NCBI RefSeq assembly: GCF_030252425.1
Contig: NZ_CP126994.1
Span: 2,971,001 to 3,035,000, forward strand
Length of the DNA: 64,000 nt
Direction of reading: 5' to 3'
Source of the DNA: Acidisoma sp. PAMC 29798
Lineage (GTDB): Bacteria > Pseudomonadota > Alphaproteobacteria > Acetobacterales > Acetobacteraceae
The notes beneath the pieces are model-generated. The model was not told the DNA's origin. It saw nothing but the letters and a program-made list of their open reading frames with translations, and did no database searches. A program made the translations under genes and the position numbers. This document shows, piece by piece, positions 10,401-19,590 of the stretch; positions within the stretch are counted from its first letter, which is position 1, and each line of letters starts with the position of its first letter.

Positions 10401-10818
10401 CCGCCTCGACCAGTTTGACCGGCTCCGGCTTGGCGGAGCTCGCGGGCGTGTCGAGCAGAGATTTCTGGTCCGGACGCCGCAGCGCCGGATAGCGATCGAG
10501 GGCGGCGAGCGCCCCGGCGGCTGCATGGGCGCAGGACGACTGGCCGCAGCTACAGCGGATGAGGAAGCCCACGCGGCTCGCGCGGGCGGAAGGCTGGATC
10601 TTCGCCGTATAATGCTTGCCGAGATGATCCACCGCTACGGTGACCCCGTCGTCCTGCAATGAGACCGTGACGGCTTCCAGCAGGATGAGGGATCGGCCTC
10701 GCCGCAACACACTGGTGTCAAAGACGCGGCTGAGATCTTCGGGTGAATACGGCGTCAGCATGGGGGCGGGGGAGACCTTTGCGGTGGCGGACTCGGCAGC
10801 GACAACCGCAGGGGTCAT
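7468..10818 (-). CDS. SWIM zinc-finger SNF2-family DEAD/DEAH helicase
   Basis: Large Swi2/Snf2 ATPase, 1116 residues. A SWIM zinc motif with C89, C91, C96 and H98 (IRCSCGQSSCAH) lies near the N-terminus. The ATPase core has Walker A in DDMGLGKTAQT (about residue 670), a DEAQ box in VVLDEAQVIKS (about 770), SGTPIENN, and the helicase C-terminal motifs GGRGLNLTSAD and RAHRIGQ (about 1040). Such proteins are ATP-driven DNA translocases, probably in replication/recombination or transcription recycling. The start is ATG 10816-10818, with a TTG immediately before it. It converges on the TPR gene with no spacer. No restriction, DISARM or other defence partners surround it. Confidence 0.93.
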   Translation of the reverse strand: MTPAVVAAESATAKVSPAPMLTPYSPEDLSRVFDTSVLRRGRSLILLEAVTVSLQDDGVTVAVDHLGKHYTAKIQPSARASRVGFLIRCSCGQSSCAHAAAGALAALDRYPALRRPDQKSLLDTPASSAKPEPVKLVEAVGPPAKAGPTVAIPGEKQRLVFELYPGELPYACFVSTILIGERSGAMAMTSPARILADRTVNESTRIIARMLGSGTSSRISVAPAAVSSILGLLGRTGKARWHATGKTLVLGEERAFQANLPPNLPPQSGVILGETGPWYVDAATGAVGRVRLRQAPVAASPTAAQRLYRPTGPAMNPTFRKPEPATPRFTPKRPVKRTRNDTDRRPEAIILNAAAPVILEHPPVPVMRLRKVDCPDDFGHMQQIDALTVDFDYQGTVTPGDDERQFLPVVRAGAPSDQRSFVRRDRAAETAALEALRQDGLAQMRIADGNSAKGRMVFVYRGRDASERWQSFVGERVPALELLGWRNLIDRDFGPKLVETVGEYDVRVEDAETGKFSLDFGIEIDGVRVPLLPILSRLLDRGGIDSAKIIDGELITSLEDGRILKLPADRIRRLLAVMGDLIDAARRTGENRLLLQDGEAATVLDLEDLLTTRWQDSSAIEAYAQNFRGGEVEIQKVAIPSTFTATLRPYQQQGVDWLQHLRGLGLGGFLADDMGLGKTAQTIAHIVIEEAEGRLDRPALVVVPTSLVTNWTAELAKFAPHLVVAVLHGLDRHERRSELDGVHVVITTYTVLARDIEEMKQLPWHLVVLDEAQVIKSPDAKATRAVCQLDTRHRLCLSGTPIENNLQELWSEFAFLMPGLLGDRKGFAKRFRTPIEKNNDSVRRVQLIRRIKPFLLRRTKAEVATDLPPKHTILRRINLAPDQRELYETIRATLHDKVREQVAELSAAQSRIVVLDALLKLRQVCCDPRLVKLPSARSVESSSKLDELLEMIMEMIPEGRRILLFSQFTTMLDLIKPRLVEAGVKFVELRGDTRDRAEPVRVFENGDVSLFLISLKAGGRGLNLTSADTVIHYDPWWNPAAEDQASDRAHRIGQTKPVFVYKMIAADTVEDRIVELQRRKADLANIALSEEGDFTGVEIDDVEFLFGGGPEQRLAA

Positions 10819-10909
10819 CAAAGGATGTCATGGGGCCCCGCCCCCCTCCAATGCAAGCATCATCATGCCGCAGTGCGGCAAGGCCGACCCGCGCCAGGGG
10901 GCAGCTGGC

Positions 10910-11683
10910 TTACGCGCCCGGCCCAACCAGGGCGAAGAGCGCGCCTTGGGGATCGAGGCCATGGACGATCCAATTGCCGCCGGGCACCTGATGCGGGCCG
11001 TTGACGACGTGCCCACCGGCCGCTGACACCCGGTCCACGGCCGCCGTGATGTCTGCGACATTGATGTAATAGAGCCAGAAGGCTGTCGGCATCGCCGCCA
11101 TCTTGGTCACCATGCCGCCGACCGTCGCGTCCTCAATGGCGAAGAGTTGATAAAGGCCACCCGGCCCCAGATCGATCTCAGCGGCCTTCGTCCAGCCGAA
11201 CATCTCCGCATAGAACGCGAAGCCCGCCTCCCGATCCGCGGCCTGTAGCTCCCGCCAGCCGATATCGCCCGGCGTGCCAGGGGCCACGCCATCCGGCCGC
11301 TGCGTGCCGGGTTCAGGGGTGAACAGCACGAAGGGCGCCTTCTGCGCATCATGCACGACGGCGAATCGACCGACGCCGGGCATGTCTTCCGCCGCGCGAT
11401 AGGTGCCGCCGCCCAGGCTCACGAGCCGATCCATGTCGGCATCGATATCGGCGACGGCGATATATCCCATCCAGCTTGGCCGGGCGCCCTGAGCCAGCGC
11501 TTCCGGCGGCAAGGTGAGCATGCCGCCAACGCCGGTCTCATCGACGTTGAAGATATGATACGGCTTGCTTGTGCCCGCCTCCGTCACGGTCCAGCCGATG
11601 ACCGCGCTGTAGAATTCGGTCGCGGCAGCGACATCGGTGGTCAGCAGCTCATACCAGACGAACTTCCCTTCCGGCGTGGACAT
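10910..11683 (-). CDS. VOC family protein with two glyoxalase domains
   Basis: Cytoplasmic protein of 257 residues built from two vicinal-oxygen-chelate modules. Module one starts at GKFVWYELLTTDVAAATEFYSAVIGW, read here as FVWYELLTTD and AATEFYSAVIGW, and module two at IGWRELQAADREAGFAFYAEMFGW. This tandem architecture matches a widespread family of unassigned lyase/dioxygenase-like proteins (CFP30/27 type). The start is ATG 11681-11683, six bases after GGAGG; an ATG two codons earlier is too close to that site. Metal ligands cannot be assigned with certainty, so the reaction is open. Confidence 0.85.
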   Translation of the reverse strand: MSTPEGKFVWYELLTTDVAAATEFYSAVIGWTVTEAGTSKPYHIFNVDETGVGGMLTLPPEALAQGARPSWMGYIAVADIDADMDRLVSLGGGTYRAAEDMPGVGRFAVVHDAQKAPFVLFTPEPGTQRPDGVAPGTPGDIGWRELQAADREAGFAFYAEMFGWTKAAEIDLGPGGLYQLFAIEDATVGGMVTKMAAMPTAFWLYYINVADITAAVDRVSAAGGHVVNGPHQVPGGNWIVHGLDPQGALFALVGPGA

Positions 11684-11849
11684 GGTCATCCTCCCGCAAT
11701 TGAGTGGTGGTGTTTGACTATACCGTAACAATGCAGGGTGGAACAGCGAACGCCTTCCACCCTGCCATCTATCGCCATCGAAACCGCCGACATTCTTCGT
11801 TACCGATCGCCCTGCTAAACTCGCGCGCGATCGCACGAAAAGGACGCGC

Positions 11850-12404
11850 ATGACCAACAAGCCCCTGATTCCCGGCGCACGTTACGATGGCTTAGCGATG
11901 GCGCTCCATTGGGTAACCGCGCTGCTGGTCGTGACGCTGTTCACCCTGGCCCATGTTTGGGTGTTCCTCCATCGCGGCGGCGCTGCGCGTCATAGCTTGC
12001 AATGGATCCACATTTCGCTCGGTATCAGCTTAGCCGCCATTGTCATCCTGCGCCTGGTTTGGCGCGGCGGTTTCAGTCGCAAGCTGCCGCCGGCAACCAC
12101 CGGCATCGCGGAATGGGCCGCGCGCGGCATGCATCTCGGTCTCTATGCCCTGCTCATCACTATGGTCGTAGCGGGCTTGACCAAGATTTGGAGCCAAGGC
12201 CACGCGGCCAGCTTTTTCGGACTCTTCTCCGTGTCCGCCCCTTTCCAGATTGACCGTTCTTGGAAGCCGCTGGCGGACACCGTGCATGACTGGGGCGCCT
12301 GGACCATCATCGCTTTGGCCGGGTTGCATGCCACAGCGGCGCTGTTCCACCACTACGTCGTGCGAGACGGCGTCTTGAGGCGCATGATGCCAGGACAGCG
12401 TTAA
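11850..12404 (+). CDS. Cytochrome b561 family protein
   Basis: Inner-membrane di-heme cytochrome of 184 residues with four hydrophobic helices. Candidate heme histidines are in ALHWVTALL (helix 1), QWIHISLG (helix 2), GMHLGLY (helix 3) and GLHATAALFHH (helix 4), matching the bacterial YodB/CybB pattern. It transfers electrons between membrane quinol and acceptors or superoxide. ATG 11850 follows AAAAGGACGCGC. The gene ends two bases before the convergent Old Yellow Enzyme gene. Confidence 0.88.
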   Translation: MTNKPLIPGARYDGLAMALHWVTALLVVTLFTLAHVWVFLHRGGAARHSLQWIHISLGISLAAIVILRLVWRGGFSRKLPPATTGIAEWAARGMHLGLYALLITMVVAGLTKIWSQGHAASFFGLFSVSAPFQIDRSWKPLADTVHDWGAWTIIALAGLHATAALFHHYVVRDGVLRRMMPGQR

Positions 12405-12406
12405 TC

Positions 12407-13522
12407 TTATTCGACGGTGATCTGCCCGTTCATGCCGGGCCAGTCGGAATAGCCGATCGAACCGCCGCCGTACCAATACTCTTTCGGCGCTTCGGCCAGC
12501 GGCGCACCCGTTCGTAGCCGTTCGATCAGATCGGGATTAGCGATATAGGGTCGGCCAAAGCTGAACAAATCCGCATCCCCCTTCGCCAAGGTCTTCTCGG
12601 CAAGCTCCAGCGTATATTGGTTGTTGGCGATATAGGCGCCGGTGAAGCGGCGACGGAGTGCCGGAAAATCGACACCCTCCGGCGCATCGCGCGTCATTTG
12701 CGTGACACCTTCGATATCATGGATATAGAGCAATCCGGCCTTTGACAGCGCATCGACATAGGTGCCGAAGGTTTCCATGACCTGGGAGTCGAGCGGCGTA
12801 TTGCCCGGCATCGTCGTCGCCGGGGAAATGCGGATACCGACGCGCTGGCCGCCACCCCAGACCGACGTCACCGCCTCCACCACCTCCAACGGGAAGCGCA
12901 GCCGGTTTTCCAGGGAACCGCCATAGCGATCGGTCCGCGTGTTCGTGCTGTCGCGAATGAATTGCTCAAGCAAATAGTTGTTCGCCGAATGGATCTCTAC
13001 ACCGTCGAACTCCGCATCCTTCGCGCATTGCGCGGCGTGACGATAATCTTCGACAATTTCCGGGATCTCATCCGTCTCCAAGGCGCGCGGCGTGACGTGA
13101 TCCTTTAGACCGTCATTGGTAAAGGCCTGACCCTCCGGCCGAATGGCAGAGGGCGCGACCGGCAGCTCACCACCATGCAAATCGGGGTGGGAAATGCGGC
13201 CCGTATGCCAAAGCTGGAGGAAGATGCGGCCGTGGCGCCGATGGACCGCTTGTGTCACGCGCTGCCAGGCCGCGACCTGCGCCGGCGTCCAGATGCCCGG
13301 GGTCAAGGCGTAGCCCCGCGCCTGGGCCGAGATATTGGTGGCTTCGGTGATGATGAGGCCACAATCGGCACGCTGGCCGTAATACTGCGCCGCGAAGTCG
13401 GGCGGGACACCGTCATCGCTGGACCGGCTACGGGTCAGCGGGCTCATGACGATCCGGTTAGAGAGGTCCATCTCGCCCAATTTGGCGGGGCTGAGGACCG
13501 GTGAGTGTGATGATTCGGGCAT
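12407..13522 (-). CDS. Old Yellow Enzyme family alkene reductase
   Basis: FMN-dependent NAD(P)H:enone reductase (NemA/OYE family), 371 residues, an eight-stranded TIM barrel. Typical signatures include IVMSPLTRSRS near the N-terminus, LQLWHTGRISHPD, GVEIHSANNYLLEQFIRDSTN (read as GVEIHSANNYLLEQF and IRDSTN) with the catalytic HxxN pair, and SFGRPYIANPDL at the FMN phosphate site. ATG 13522 has GAGGA nine bases upstream; the ATG at 13531 is directly adjacent to it and less likely. It is divergent from the GntR regulator of the prp operon but no functional link is evident. Confidence 0.91.
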   Translation of the reverse strand: MPESSHSPVLSPAKLGEMDLSNRIVMSPLTRSRSSDDGVPPDFAAQYYGQRADCGLIITEATNISAQARGYALTPGIWTPAQVAAWQRVTQAVHRRHGRIFLQLWHTGRISHPDLHGGELPVAPSAIRPEGQAFTNDGLKDHVTPRALETDEIPEIVEDYRHAAQCAKDAEFDGVEIHSANNYLLEQFIRDSTNTRTDRYGGSLENRLRFPLEVVEAVTSVWGGGQRVGIRISPATTMPGNTPLDSQVMETFGTYVDALSKAGLLYIHDIEGVTQMTRDAPEGVDFPALRRRFTGAYIANNQYTLELAEKTLAKGDADLFSFGRPYIANPDLIERLRTGAPLAEAPKEYWYGGGSIGYSDWPGMNGQITVE

Positions 13523-13612
13523 GATGTCCATTCCTCTATGTCCGACTGAAGTGGGGAGAGATGCGGCTTTTCCCAACCCAAACACCGGGCCGGACCTCTA
13601 GCCCCCTCTGTG

Positions 13613-13681
13613 TCGACAAATTACATTCAACCTCTCCGCAAAATGCCAGAATAGCGGGTCGAGCAGAAGTTTGGTCGACAA
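13613..13681. promoter_or_regulatory. Two GTCGACAA repeats, candidate GntR operator region
   Basis: The gap between the Old Yellow Enzyme gene and the GntR gene holds the same 8-mer GTCGACAA twice, at 13613-13620 and 13674-13681, 61 bases apart. The second copy lies in TTGGTCGACAATATTGACC, which has GGTC/GACC arms. FadR-subfamily GntR proteins bind short palindromes of the form TNGTNNNACNA, so these are reasonable operator candidates for autoregulation of the prp operon. This is inference from position and pattern only. Confidence 0.4.
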
Positions 13682-13733
13682 TATTGACCCTTCGCCTGGT
13701 CAGGTCTAAGCCTTGGCCGGGGGAGACAATAGC

Positions 13734-14426
13734 ATGCCAGCGGATGGACAAGCCGCACCGGATGAAGCGACCGTCGCTCATCGTATCTTCGAGCAGCTGA
13801 GCGAAGCCATCATCAGCGGGGAACTCGCGGCCGGGGCGAAGATCAAGGAACCGGCCCTCGCCGCGAAGTTCGGCGTCAGTCGCGCGCCGCTGCGCGAAGC
13901 GATCCGCCGGTTGGAGGAACGCAAGCTCCTCACGCGCGAACCCCGCGTCAGTGCGCGGGTCACGATACTCACGCCCGTCCGCGTGGCGGAGCTTTACGCC
14001 ATCCGCGAGGCGCTGGAGGGGATCGCCGCGCGGGAGGCCGCTTTGCGTGTGCAACCCGCAGACATCGCGCATCTGCGCGATCTGCTGCGCCAACATGAGG
14101 CGGCGCTGGATGCGACATCCGATGACCTGTATCGACAGGGAACGGCGGATGAGGATTTCCACTTCTTCATCATCAAATGCAGCGGCAATGCCAGCCTGGT
14201 ACAAATACTTTGCGACGAATACTACAACCTCATTCGCCTCGTCCGCCGGCAGCATAGCCGCGCCAGCGGTCGCGCACGGCGGGCCTTGATCGAGCATCAG
14301 CAATTGGTGGAAGCCCTCGCCGAGGGCGACGGCGACTTCGCCGAAATCCTCATGCGCCGCCATGTCGCGGCGGCGCTGCGCAGCATTCTCGCCAGCATTG
14401 CAACAGGAAACGGAACTGCCGCATGA
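13734..14426 (+). CDS. GntR family (FadR/FCD) transcriptional regulator of prp operon
   Basis: Regulator of 230 residues: an N-terminal winged helix-turn-helix ([20 protein letters not shown], then [11 protein letters not shown]) and a C-terminal FCD ligand-binding domain with [13 protein letters not shown] and the H in [11 protein letters not shown] as likely metal ligands. GGGAG lies eight bases before ATG 13734. Its stop overlaps the start of prpD by four bases (ATGA), so it is co-transcribed with the 2-methylcitrate genes and most simply controls them in response to propionyl-CoA metabolites. Many bacteria use a sigma-54 PrpR instead. Confidence 0.9.
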   Translation: MPADGQAAPDEATVAHRIFEQLSEAIISGELAAGAKIKEPALAAKFGVSRAPLREAIRRLEERKLLTREPRVSARVTILTPVRVAELYAIREALEGIAAREAALRVQPADIAHLRDLLRQHEAALDATSDDLYRQGTADEDFHFFIIKCSGNASLVQILCDEYYNLIRLVRRQHSRASGRARRALIEHQQLVEALAEGDGDFAEILMRRHVAAALRSILASIATGNGTAA

Positions 14427-15958
14427 TTCTTCATGATGTCCGCGTGCATCCGGAAGCCGATCGCCTCCCACGCGCGCAACAGCTCGCCTGGAAGATCGCG
14501 GCCGTGGCTGCCGATCCGGTCGCCGTCGACGCTGATGTCGCCGAGATGATCGTCAACCGCGTCATCGACAATGCCTCGGTCGCTATTGCAGCGATCAACC
14601 GCCATCCGGTTGTCACCGCGCGCATGCAGGCCATGGCGCATCCCCGTGCCGGCGGCGCGACCGTTTTCGGCTTTGGGCCAGATGTTCGTGTGCATGCCGA
14701 ATGGGCCGCCTGGGCGAATGGCACGGCGGTGCGTGAGCTGGACTATCACGATACGTTTCTTGCCGCCGAATACAGCCATCCTGGCGACAATATTCCACCG
14801 ATCCTGGCGGTCGCGCAGCAATGCGGCGCCGATGGCGCGGCCCTGCTGCGCGGCCTCGCGACCGGATATGAAATCCAGGTCGATCTGGTGCGGGCGATTT
14901 GCCTGCACAAGCACAAGATCGACCATGTCGCGCATCTCGGCCCATCCGCCGCCGCCGGTATCGGCACGCTGCTCGGCCTGCCCACCGACATCATCTATCA
15001 ATCCGTGCAGCACGCGCTGCATGTGACCACCGCCACACGGCAAAGTCGTAAAGGCGAAATCAGCTCCTGGAAGGCCTATGCGCCGAGCCATGCCGGCAAG
15101 CTGGCGGTGGAAGCGGTGGACCGCGCCATGCGCGGCGAAGGCGCGCCGAGCCCGATCTATGAAGGCGAGGACAGCGTCATTGCCTGGATGCTGGATGGCC
15201 CGAAGGCGCAGTATGCCGTGCCTTTGCCTGGACCGGGCGAGGCCAAACGCGCCATTCTCGACACCTATACCAAGGAACATTCGGCCGAATATCAAAGCCA
15301 GGCGCTGATCGACCTCGCCTTCCGCATGGGCAAGCGGGTCACGGATTGGGATGATGTTGCCAGCATCCTGATCCATACCAGCCATCACACCCATTACGTC
15401 ATCGGCACGGGGGCGAACGACCCGCAAAAGTTCGACCCTACAGCGAGCCGCGAAACGCTTGACCACTCCATCATGTATATCGTGGCGGTCGCGCTTCAGG
15501 ATGGCGCCTGGCATCATGCGCTGTCCTATGCGCCGGAACGCGCGCGGCGGCCGGCTACGGTGGCGCTGTGGCACAAGATTGCGACGACCGAGGATCCGGA
15601 ATGGACGCGACGGTATCACGCCGAGGATGCGCGCGTGAAAGCCTTCGGCGGTCGTATCGTCATCACCCTGAAGGACGGCCAAGTCATCGCCGATGAGATG
15701 GCGGTGGCGAATGCCCATAGTCTGGGTGCGACGCCCTGGCAGCGCGCGGATTACATCCGCAAGTTCCGCACCCTGACGGAGGGCGTGCTGGACACGGCAG
15801 AGGCCGAGCGCTTCCTGCAAGTCGCTCAGGCCCTCCCTCACCTGCGTCCGCATGAACTTGCGGGACTGACCATCGCCTTGCCGCAGGATCGCCTTGTGCA
15901 GGCAAGCGAGCGCGGCATCTTTGACTTTCACGCGACCGGATCGGGACCCATCTCATGA
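14423..15958 (+). CDS. prpD: 2-methylcitrate dehydratase (MmgE/PrpD family)
   Basis: Cytoplasmic dehydratase of 511 residues converting 2-methylcitrate to 2-methyl-cis-aconitate in propionate breakdown. MmgE/PrpD hallmarks visible are [19 protein letters not shown], the [18 protein letters not shown] stretch, [11 protein letters not shown]-like [16 protein letters not shown], and [17 protein letters not shown]. Length is near that of E. coli PrpD. ATG 14423 overlaps the GntR stop, and its own stop overlaps the prpC start (ATGA). Context with prpC and prpB fixes the role. Confidence 0.93.
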   Translation: MILHDVRVHPEADRLPRAQQLAWKIAAVAADPVAVDADVAEMIVNRVIDNASVAIAAINRHPVVTARMQAMAHPRAGGATVFGFGPDVRVHAEWAAWANGTAVRELDYHDTFLAAEYSHPGDNIPPILAVAQQCGADGAALLRGLATGYEIQVDLVRAICLHKHKIDHVAHLGPSAAAGIGTLLGLPTDIIYQSVQHALHVTTATRQSRKGEISSWKAYAPSHAGKLAVEAVDRAMRGEGAPSPIYEGEDSVIAWMLDGPKAQYAVPLPGPGEAKRAILDTYTKEHSAEYQSQALIDLAFRMGKRVTDWDDVASILIHTSHHTHYVIGTGANDPQKFDPTASRETLDHSIMYIVAVALQDGAWHHALSYAPERARRPATVALWHKIATTEDPEWTRRYHAEDARVKAFGGRIVITLKDGQVIADEMAVANAHSLGATPWQRADYIRKFRTLTEGVLDTAEAERFLQVAQALPHLRPHELAGLTIALPQDRLVQASERGIFDFHATGSGPIS

Positions 15959-17115
15959 GCGACACCATCACCGCCGCGCCGAAGGCGAAAAAGTCGGTGG
16001 CCTTGTCAGGCGTCGTCGCCGGCAATACCGCGCTGTGCTCGGTCGGCCGCAGCGGCAATGACCTCCACTATCGCGGCTATGACATCCTCGATATCGCGCC
16101 GCGCTGCGAGTTCGAGGAGATCGCCTATTTGCTCATCCATGGCAGCCTGCCGACGGAAGGCGAGTTGCGCGGCTACAAGGCCAAGCTGCGCATGATGCGC
16201 GGCCTGCCGGCCGCCGTGCGCACGGCGCTGGAAAGCCTGCCGGCGGCGGCGCATCCTATGGATGTCATGCGCACCGGCGTCTCGGTCCTCGGCTGTGTCT
16301 TGCCGGAACATGAAGACCACAACCCGAGCGCCGCGCGCGACATCGCCGACAAGCTGATCGCCTCGCTGGGTTCGATGCTGCTCTATTGGTATCATTATGC
16401 GCAGGCAGGACGGCGCATTGAAGTCGAAACGGATGACGCCAGCATCGGCGGCCATTTCCTGCATCTTCTGCATGGCCATGCGCCGCGCGACGGTTGGGTG
16501 CGGGCGATGCATACATCGCTGAACCTCTATGCCGAGCATGAGTTCAATGCCTCCACCTTCACGGCGCGCGTGATTGCCGGCACGGGGTCGGACATGCATT
16601 CGGCCATCACGGGTGCGATCGGCGCCCTGCGCGGCCCGAAACATGGCGGCGCCAACGAAGTCGCCTTCGAAATCCAGAAGCGATACGCCGGTCCCGATGA
16701 AGCGGAGGCCGATATCCGCCGCCGTGTGGCGGCGAAGGAGGTCGTGATCGGCTTCGGCCATCCGGTCTATGCCATCGCCGATCCCCGCAATGAGGTGATC
16801 AAGGCGGTGGCGAGCGACCTTTCGGAAGAGGTGCATTCCCACAAGATGTTCGCCATCGCGGAACGCATCGAGTCTGTCATGATGGACGCCAAGAAGATGT
16901 TCCCGAACCTCGATTGGTTCAGCGCCGTCTCCTACCACCTGATGGGTGTGCCGACGGCGATGTTCACGCCCCTGTTCGTGATCGCCCGCACGGCCGGATG
17001 GGCCGCGCATGTGCTGGAGCAGCGCGAAGACGGCAAGATCATCCGCCCCGCCGCCAATTACACGGGGCCGGAGCCCCGCGCCTTCGCCCCTCTCTCAGCA
17101 CGGGGGGGCGAATGA
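15955..17115 (+). CDS. prpC: 2-methylcitrate synthase
   Basis: Citrate synthase-fold enzyme of 386 residues that condenses propionyl-CoA with oxaloacetate. It has the [14 protein letters not shown] and [13 protein letters not shown]-terminal motifs of PrpC, the catalytic histidines in [11 protein letters not shown] and IGFGHPVYA, and the aspartate region [17 protein letters not shown] 15955 overlaps the prpD stop and its TGA overlaps the prpB start. Placement between prpD and prpB makes methylcitrate synthase much more likely than citrate synthase. Confidence 0.95.
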   Translation: MSDTITAAPKAKKSVALSGVVAGNTALCSVGRSGNDLHYRGYDILDIAPRCEFEEIAYLLIHGSLPTEGELRGYKAKLRMMRGLPAAVRTALESLPAAAHPMDVMRTGVSVLGCVLPEHEDHNPSAARDIADKLIASLGSMLLYWYHYAQAGRRIEVETDDASIGGHFLHLLHGHAPRDGWVRAMHTSLNLYAEHEFNASTFTARVIAGTGSDMHSAITGAIGALRGPKHGGANEVAFEIQKRYAGPDEAEADIRRRVAAKEVVIGFGHPVYAIADPRNEVIKAVASDLSEEVHSHKMFAIAERIESVMMDAKKMFPNLDWFSAVSYHLMGVPTAMFTPLFVIARTAGWAAHVLEQREDGKIIRPAANYTGPEPRAFAPLSARGGE

Positions 17116-18035
17116 CTTATCTGATCGGTGCCGATCTGCCCGACAGCCCGGCGGGCGAACGGTTTCGCCACTTGCTCGCGCAACCGGGCATCCTGAAACT
17201 GCCGGGGGCGCATAACGGCATGGCCGCCCTTCAGGCCAAAGCCGCCGGCTTCGAAGGCCTGTATCTGTCAGGCGCGGCGATGACGGCCTCGATGGGCCTG
17301 CCTGATCTCGGCATGATCACGGTGGATGAGGTCGCCTTCTTCATTCGCCAGATCGTGCGCGCCAGCGCCCTGCCTTTGCTGGTGGATGGCGATACCGGCT
17401 ACGGCGAAGCGCTCAACGTGATGCATATGGTCCGCGTCTTCGAGGATGCCGGCGCCGCGGCGGTGCATCTGGAAGACCAGCTTCTGCCCAAGAAATGCGG
17501 CCATCTGAATGATAAGCGGCTCGCCGATCCGCATGACATGGCCGCCAAGGTCGCGGCCGCCGTCCGCGCGCGGCGGCACCTGGTCGTCATCGCCCGCACC
17601 GATGCGGCGGCGAGCGAAGGCATGGACGGCGCCATTGCCCGCGCCAAACTCTATGTCCAGGCAGGGGCCGATGCGATCTTCCCCGAGGCGATGACGACGC
17701 GCGCCATGTTCGAGGCCTTCGCCGCCGCCATGCCGGGCGTGCCGCTGCTCGCCAATATGACGGAGTTCGGCCGCACGCCCTTCTTCACGGCCGATGAATT
17801 CGCGGCCATGGGCTACCGCATGGTGATTTGGCCAGTCAGCAGCCTGCGCGTCGCGAACAAGGCGCAGAGCGCACTCTATGCCGCCCTGGCGCGGGATGGC
17901 AGCACGCATGGGATGATCGACCAGATGCAAACCCGCGCCGAGCTGTACGACATGATCGGCCTCCACGCCTATGAGGCGCTGGACGCCTCGATCGTGCAGA
18001 CGATCGTGCCGGAGGGCATGCCCCAGAAGGCCTAA
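17112..18035 (+). CDS. prpB: 2-methylisocitrate lyase
   Basis: Enzyme of 307 residues cleaving 2-methylisocitrate to pyruvate and succinate, the last step of the 2-methylcitrate cycle. The isocitrate lyase superfamily signature KKCGH is present in [11 protein letters not shown], with the metal/substrate segment [14 protein letters not shown] and the [15 protein letters not shown] loop. ATG 17112 overlaps the prpC stop by three bases. The stop overlaps that of the convergent GreA-like gene. No propionyl-CoA synthetase or acnD is adjacent, so propionyl-CoA from amino or odd-chain fatty acids is the likely input. Confidence 0.95.
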   Translation: MTYLIGADLPDSPAGERFRHLLAQPGILKLPGAHNGMAALQAKAAGFEGLYLSGAAMTASMGLPDLGMITVDEVAFFIRQIVRASALPLLVDGDTGYGEALNVMHMVRVFEDAGAAAVHLEDQLLPKKCGHLNDKRLADPHDMAAKVAAAVRARRHLVVIARTDAAASEGMDGAIARAKLYVQAGADAIFPEAMTTRAMFEAFAAAMPGVPLLANMTEFGRTPFFTADEFAAMGYRMVIWPVSSLRVANKAQSALYAALARDGSTHGMIDQMQTRAELYDMIGLHAYEALDASIVQTIVPEGMPQKA

Positions 18036-18499
18036 CCGACCGCCAGGACCGTCATCGCCGGGCGGCCTTTGCCCATCTCGACCACATCGCCCGGCGCGGC
18101 GCCGAGCAGCGCCTGGGCGACGGGCGAGGCCCAGCTCAGCAAGCCGCGTGCGGGATCGGCCTCATCCTCCCCCACGATGCGCCACAGCTGGGTGTCGCCA
18201 TTGGGTCGGCGCAGGGTGACGGTGGTGCCGAAGCCGACCTCGGTCGGTCTGGCCGGCGGCTCGGTCAGGGCGGCTGTCGCCCGACGCGCGCGCCAATAGC
18301 GGAGATCCCGGGCGAGCGCGGGCCTCGCGGCATCCTCGGCCGTCGCGGCCACGAGCCCCGCCTCCAGCCGGGCGATCTCGGCCTCGATCTGGGCGAGGCC
18401 GCTGGCGGTCACGAGGTTCGGCATGGCGCTGACCGGCCGCTCCGGCAGCACAGCCGCCGCCGCCGCCGCGGCATCCTCGGACACGAAGGCACGGCTCAT
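18032..18499 (-). CDS. GreA/GreB family transcription elongation factor
   Basis: Protein of 155 residues with an N-terminal coiled-coil-like half (ASGLAQIEAEIARLEAGLVAA) and a C-terminal FKBP-like GreA/GreB domain (FGTTVTLRRPNGDTQLWRIVGEDEADP, then SPVAQALLGAAPGDVVEMG). Gre factors stimulate transcript cleavage by backtracked RNA polymerase. The N-terminal segment is unusually alanine-rich and shorter in acidic residues than classical GreA, so it may be a divergent paralogue rather than the housekeeping GreA. ATG 18499 fits family length; the longer open frame upstream is antisense to the DUF192 gene. Confidence 0.8.
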   Translation of the reverse strand: MSRAFVSEDAAAAAAAVLPERPVSAMPNLVTASGLAQIEAEIARLEAGLVAATAEDAARPALARDLRYWRARRATAALTEPPARPTEVGFGTTVTLRRPNGDTQLWRIVGEDEADPARGLLSWASPVAQALLGAAPGDVVEMGKGRPAMTVLAVG

Positions 18500-18629
18500 C
18501 GCAGTGATCCCTTGATCAAGCGACCTTGTTACGCGCCGATGAGGAGGCCGACAAGAAACGGCCCGCGCGGCAGAGAGACAGCCCAGGGGCTGTGGGCTAC
18601 AAGCAGCGGCTCGTTCCAGGAGGATATTC

Positions 18630-19112
18630 ATGCGTTTCCGTGACTTTGTGCCCGCCTTCGCCCTCACCCTGGCCATCATGATGGCCCCCGCCCTGGCGCA
18701 GCAGACCGGGCCGCAACCGACGCTGGCCAAGCAGCCGCTGACGATCGTGGGGGATGACGGCACGCGCCACGCCTTCCAGGTCGAGATGGCGCTGACGCCC
18801 GAGCAACAAGAAACCGGCCTGATGTTCCGCACCTCGGTCGCGGCGGACAGCGGCATGCTGTTCATGTTCTCGACCCCGCAGGAAGGTCAGTTCTGGATGA
18901 AGAACACGCTGGTGCCGCTGGACATGGTCTTCATCAACCCCGACGGCACCATCCGCACCATCCTGGAGAATACCGTGCCGCATAGCCTGGCGGTGGATGA
19001 CAGCAACGGCCCGGTGCTGGCGGTGCTGGAACTGCAGGGCGGCCTGACGGCCAAGGAGGGGATCGCCGTGGGCGACAAGGTCATCGCCAAGCCATTCGGC
19101 GACACCAAGTAG
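18630..19112 (+). CDS. DUF192 family secreted protein
   Basis: Protein of 160 residues with a signal peptide (MRFRDFVPAFALTLAIMM, cleavage near ALA-QQ) followed by a DUF192 domain: EMALTPEQQETGLMFRTSV, GMLFMFSTPQEGQFWMKNT, LVPLDMVFINPDG, and LQGGLTAKEGIAVGDKV. The family has an unknown biochemical role and is common as a single exported domain in alphaproteobacteria. AGGAGG lies just upstream of ATG 18630 in TCCAGGAGGATATTC. Confidence 0.9.
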   Translation: MRFRDFVPAFALTLAIMMAPALAQQTGPQPTLAKQPLTIVGDDGTRHAFQVEMALTPEQQETGLMFRTSVAADSGMLFMFSTPQEGQFWMKNTLVPLDMVFINPDGTIRTILENTVPHSLAVDDSNGPVLAVLELQGGLTAKEGIAVGDKVIAKPFGDTK

Positions 19113-19169
19113 GACCTGCGCGCGACAAGGGTGGCATATTGCGCCGTCCGGGCTATACATCCCGCCGGA

Positions 19170-19246
19170 CGGGGCGTGGCGCAGCCTGGTAGCGCGCGTG
19201 TTTTGGGTACACGAGGCCCCCGGTTCGAGTCCGGGCGCCCCGACCA
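19170..19246 (+). tRNA. tRNA-Pro (TGG anticodon)
   Basis: A complete 77-base cloverleaf: acceptor arms CGGGGCG (19170-19176) and CGCCCCG (19236-19242), D-arm GGCGCAGCCTGGTAGCGC, anticodon stem CGTGT/ACACG around loop TTTGGGT with TGG at 19204-19206, T-arm with GGTTCGAGTCC, discriminator A and an encoded CCA. The C1-G72 pair typical of bacterial tRNA-Pro is present. Confidence 0.97.
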
Positions 19247-19268
19247 GCGACTGACGAAAGGGTTTGCG

Positions 19269-19574
19269 ATGCGCGCACGGATCTACCGCCGCCCGAAATC
19301 GGCCATGCAGTCGGGCCGTGCCATGACCCATGAATGGGTGCTGGATTGGCAGCGGCAGGAGCCGCAGCGCGCCGACCCCCTGATGGGCTGGATCGGCAGC
19401 GGCGATATGCAGCAGCAGGTGATTCTGGTCTTCCCGACGCGGGATGAGGCGATTGCCTATGCTGAGGCTCATGGCGCCGCCTATGACGTAGAAATTCCGC
19501 ATGACCGGGTGGTCAAGCCCAAGGCCTATGCCGACAATTTCCGCACCGATCGCGCCGATAACTGGACCCATTGA
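19269..19574 (+). CDS. NDUFS4-like NADH dehydrogenase accessory subunit
   Basis: Small protein of 101 residues matching the ETC complex I subunit family (NDUFS4/18 kDa/AQDQ type), a soluble accessory subunit of respiratory complex I found in alphaproteobacteria and mitochondria. Visible family features are the N-terminal RARIYRRPKSAMQSG, WVLDW, DPLMGWIGSGDM, FPTRDEAIAYAEAHG and the C-terminal YADNFRTDRADNWTH. It stands alone between two tRNA genes, away from any nuo operon, which is normal for this family. Confidence 0.93.
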   Translation: MRARIYRRPKSAMQSGRAMTHEWVLDWQRQEPQRADPLMGWIGSGDMQQQVILVFPTRDEAIAYAEAHGAAYDVEIPHDRVVKPKAYADNFRTDRADNWTH

Positions 19575-19590
19575 GGGTCCGACCGCGTTT

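Noticed and set aside
7468-10818. SNF2 helicase as part of a phage defence system
   Set aside because: Neighbours are housekeeping genes; no methyltransferase, nuclease or PLD partner is present, and the SWIM/SNF2 layout is the common chromosomal type.
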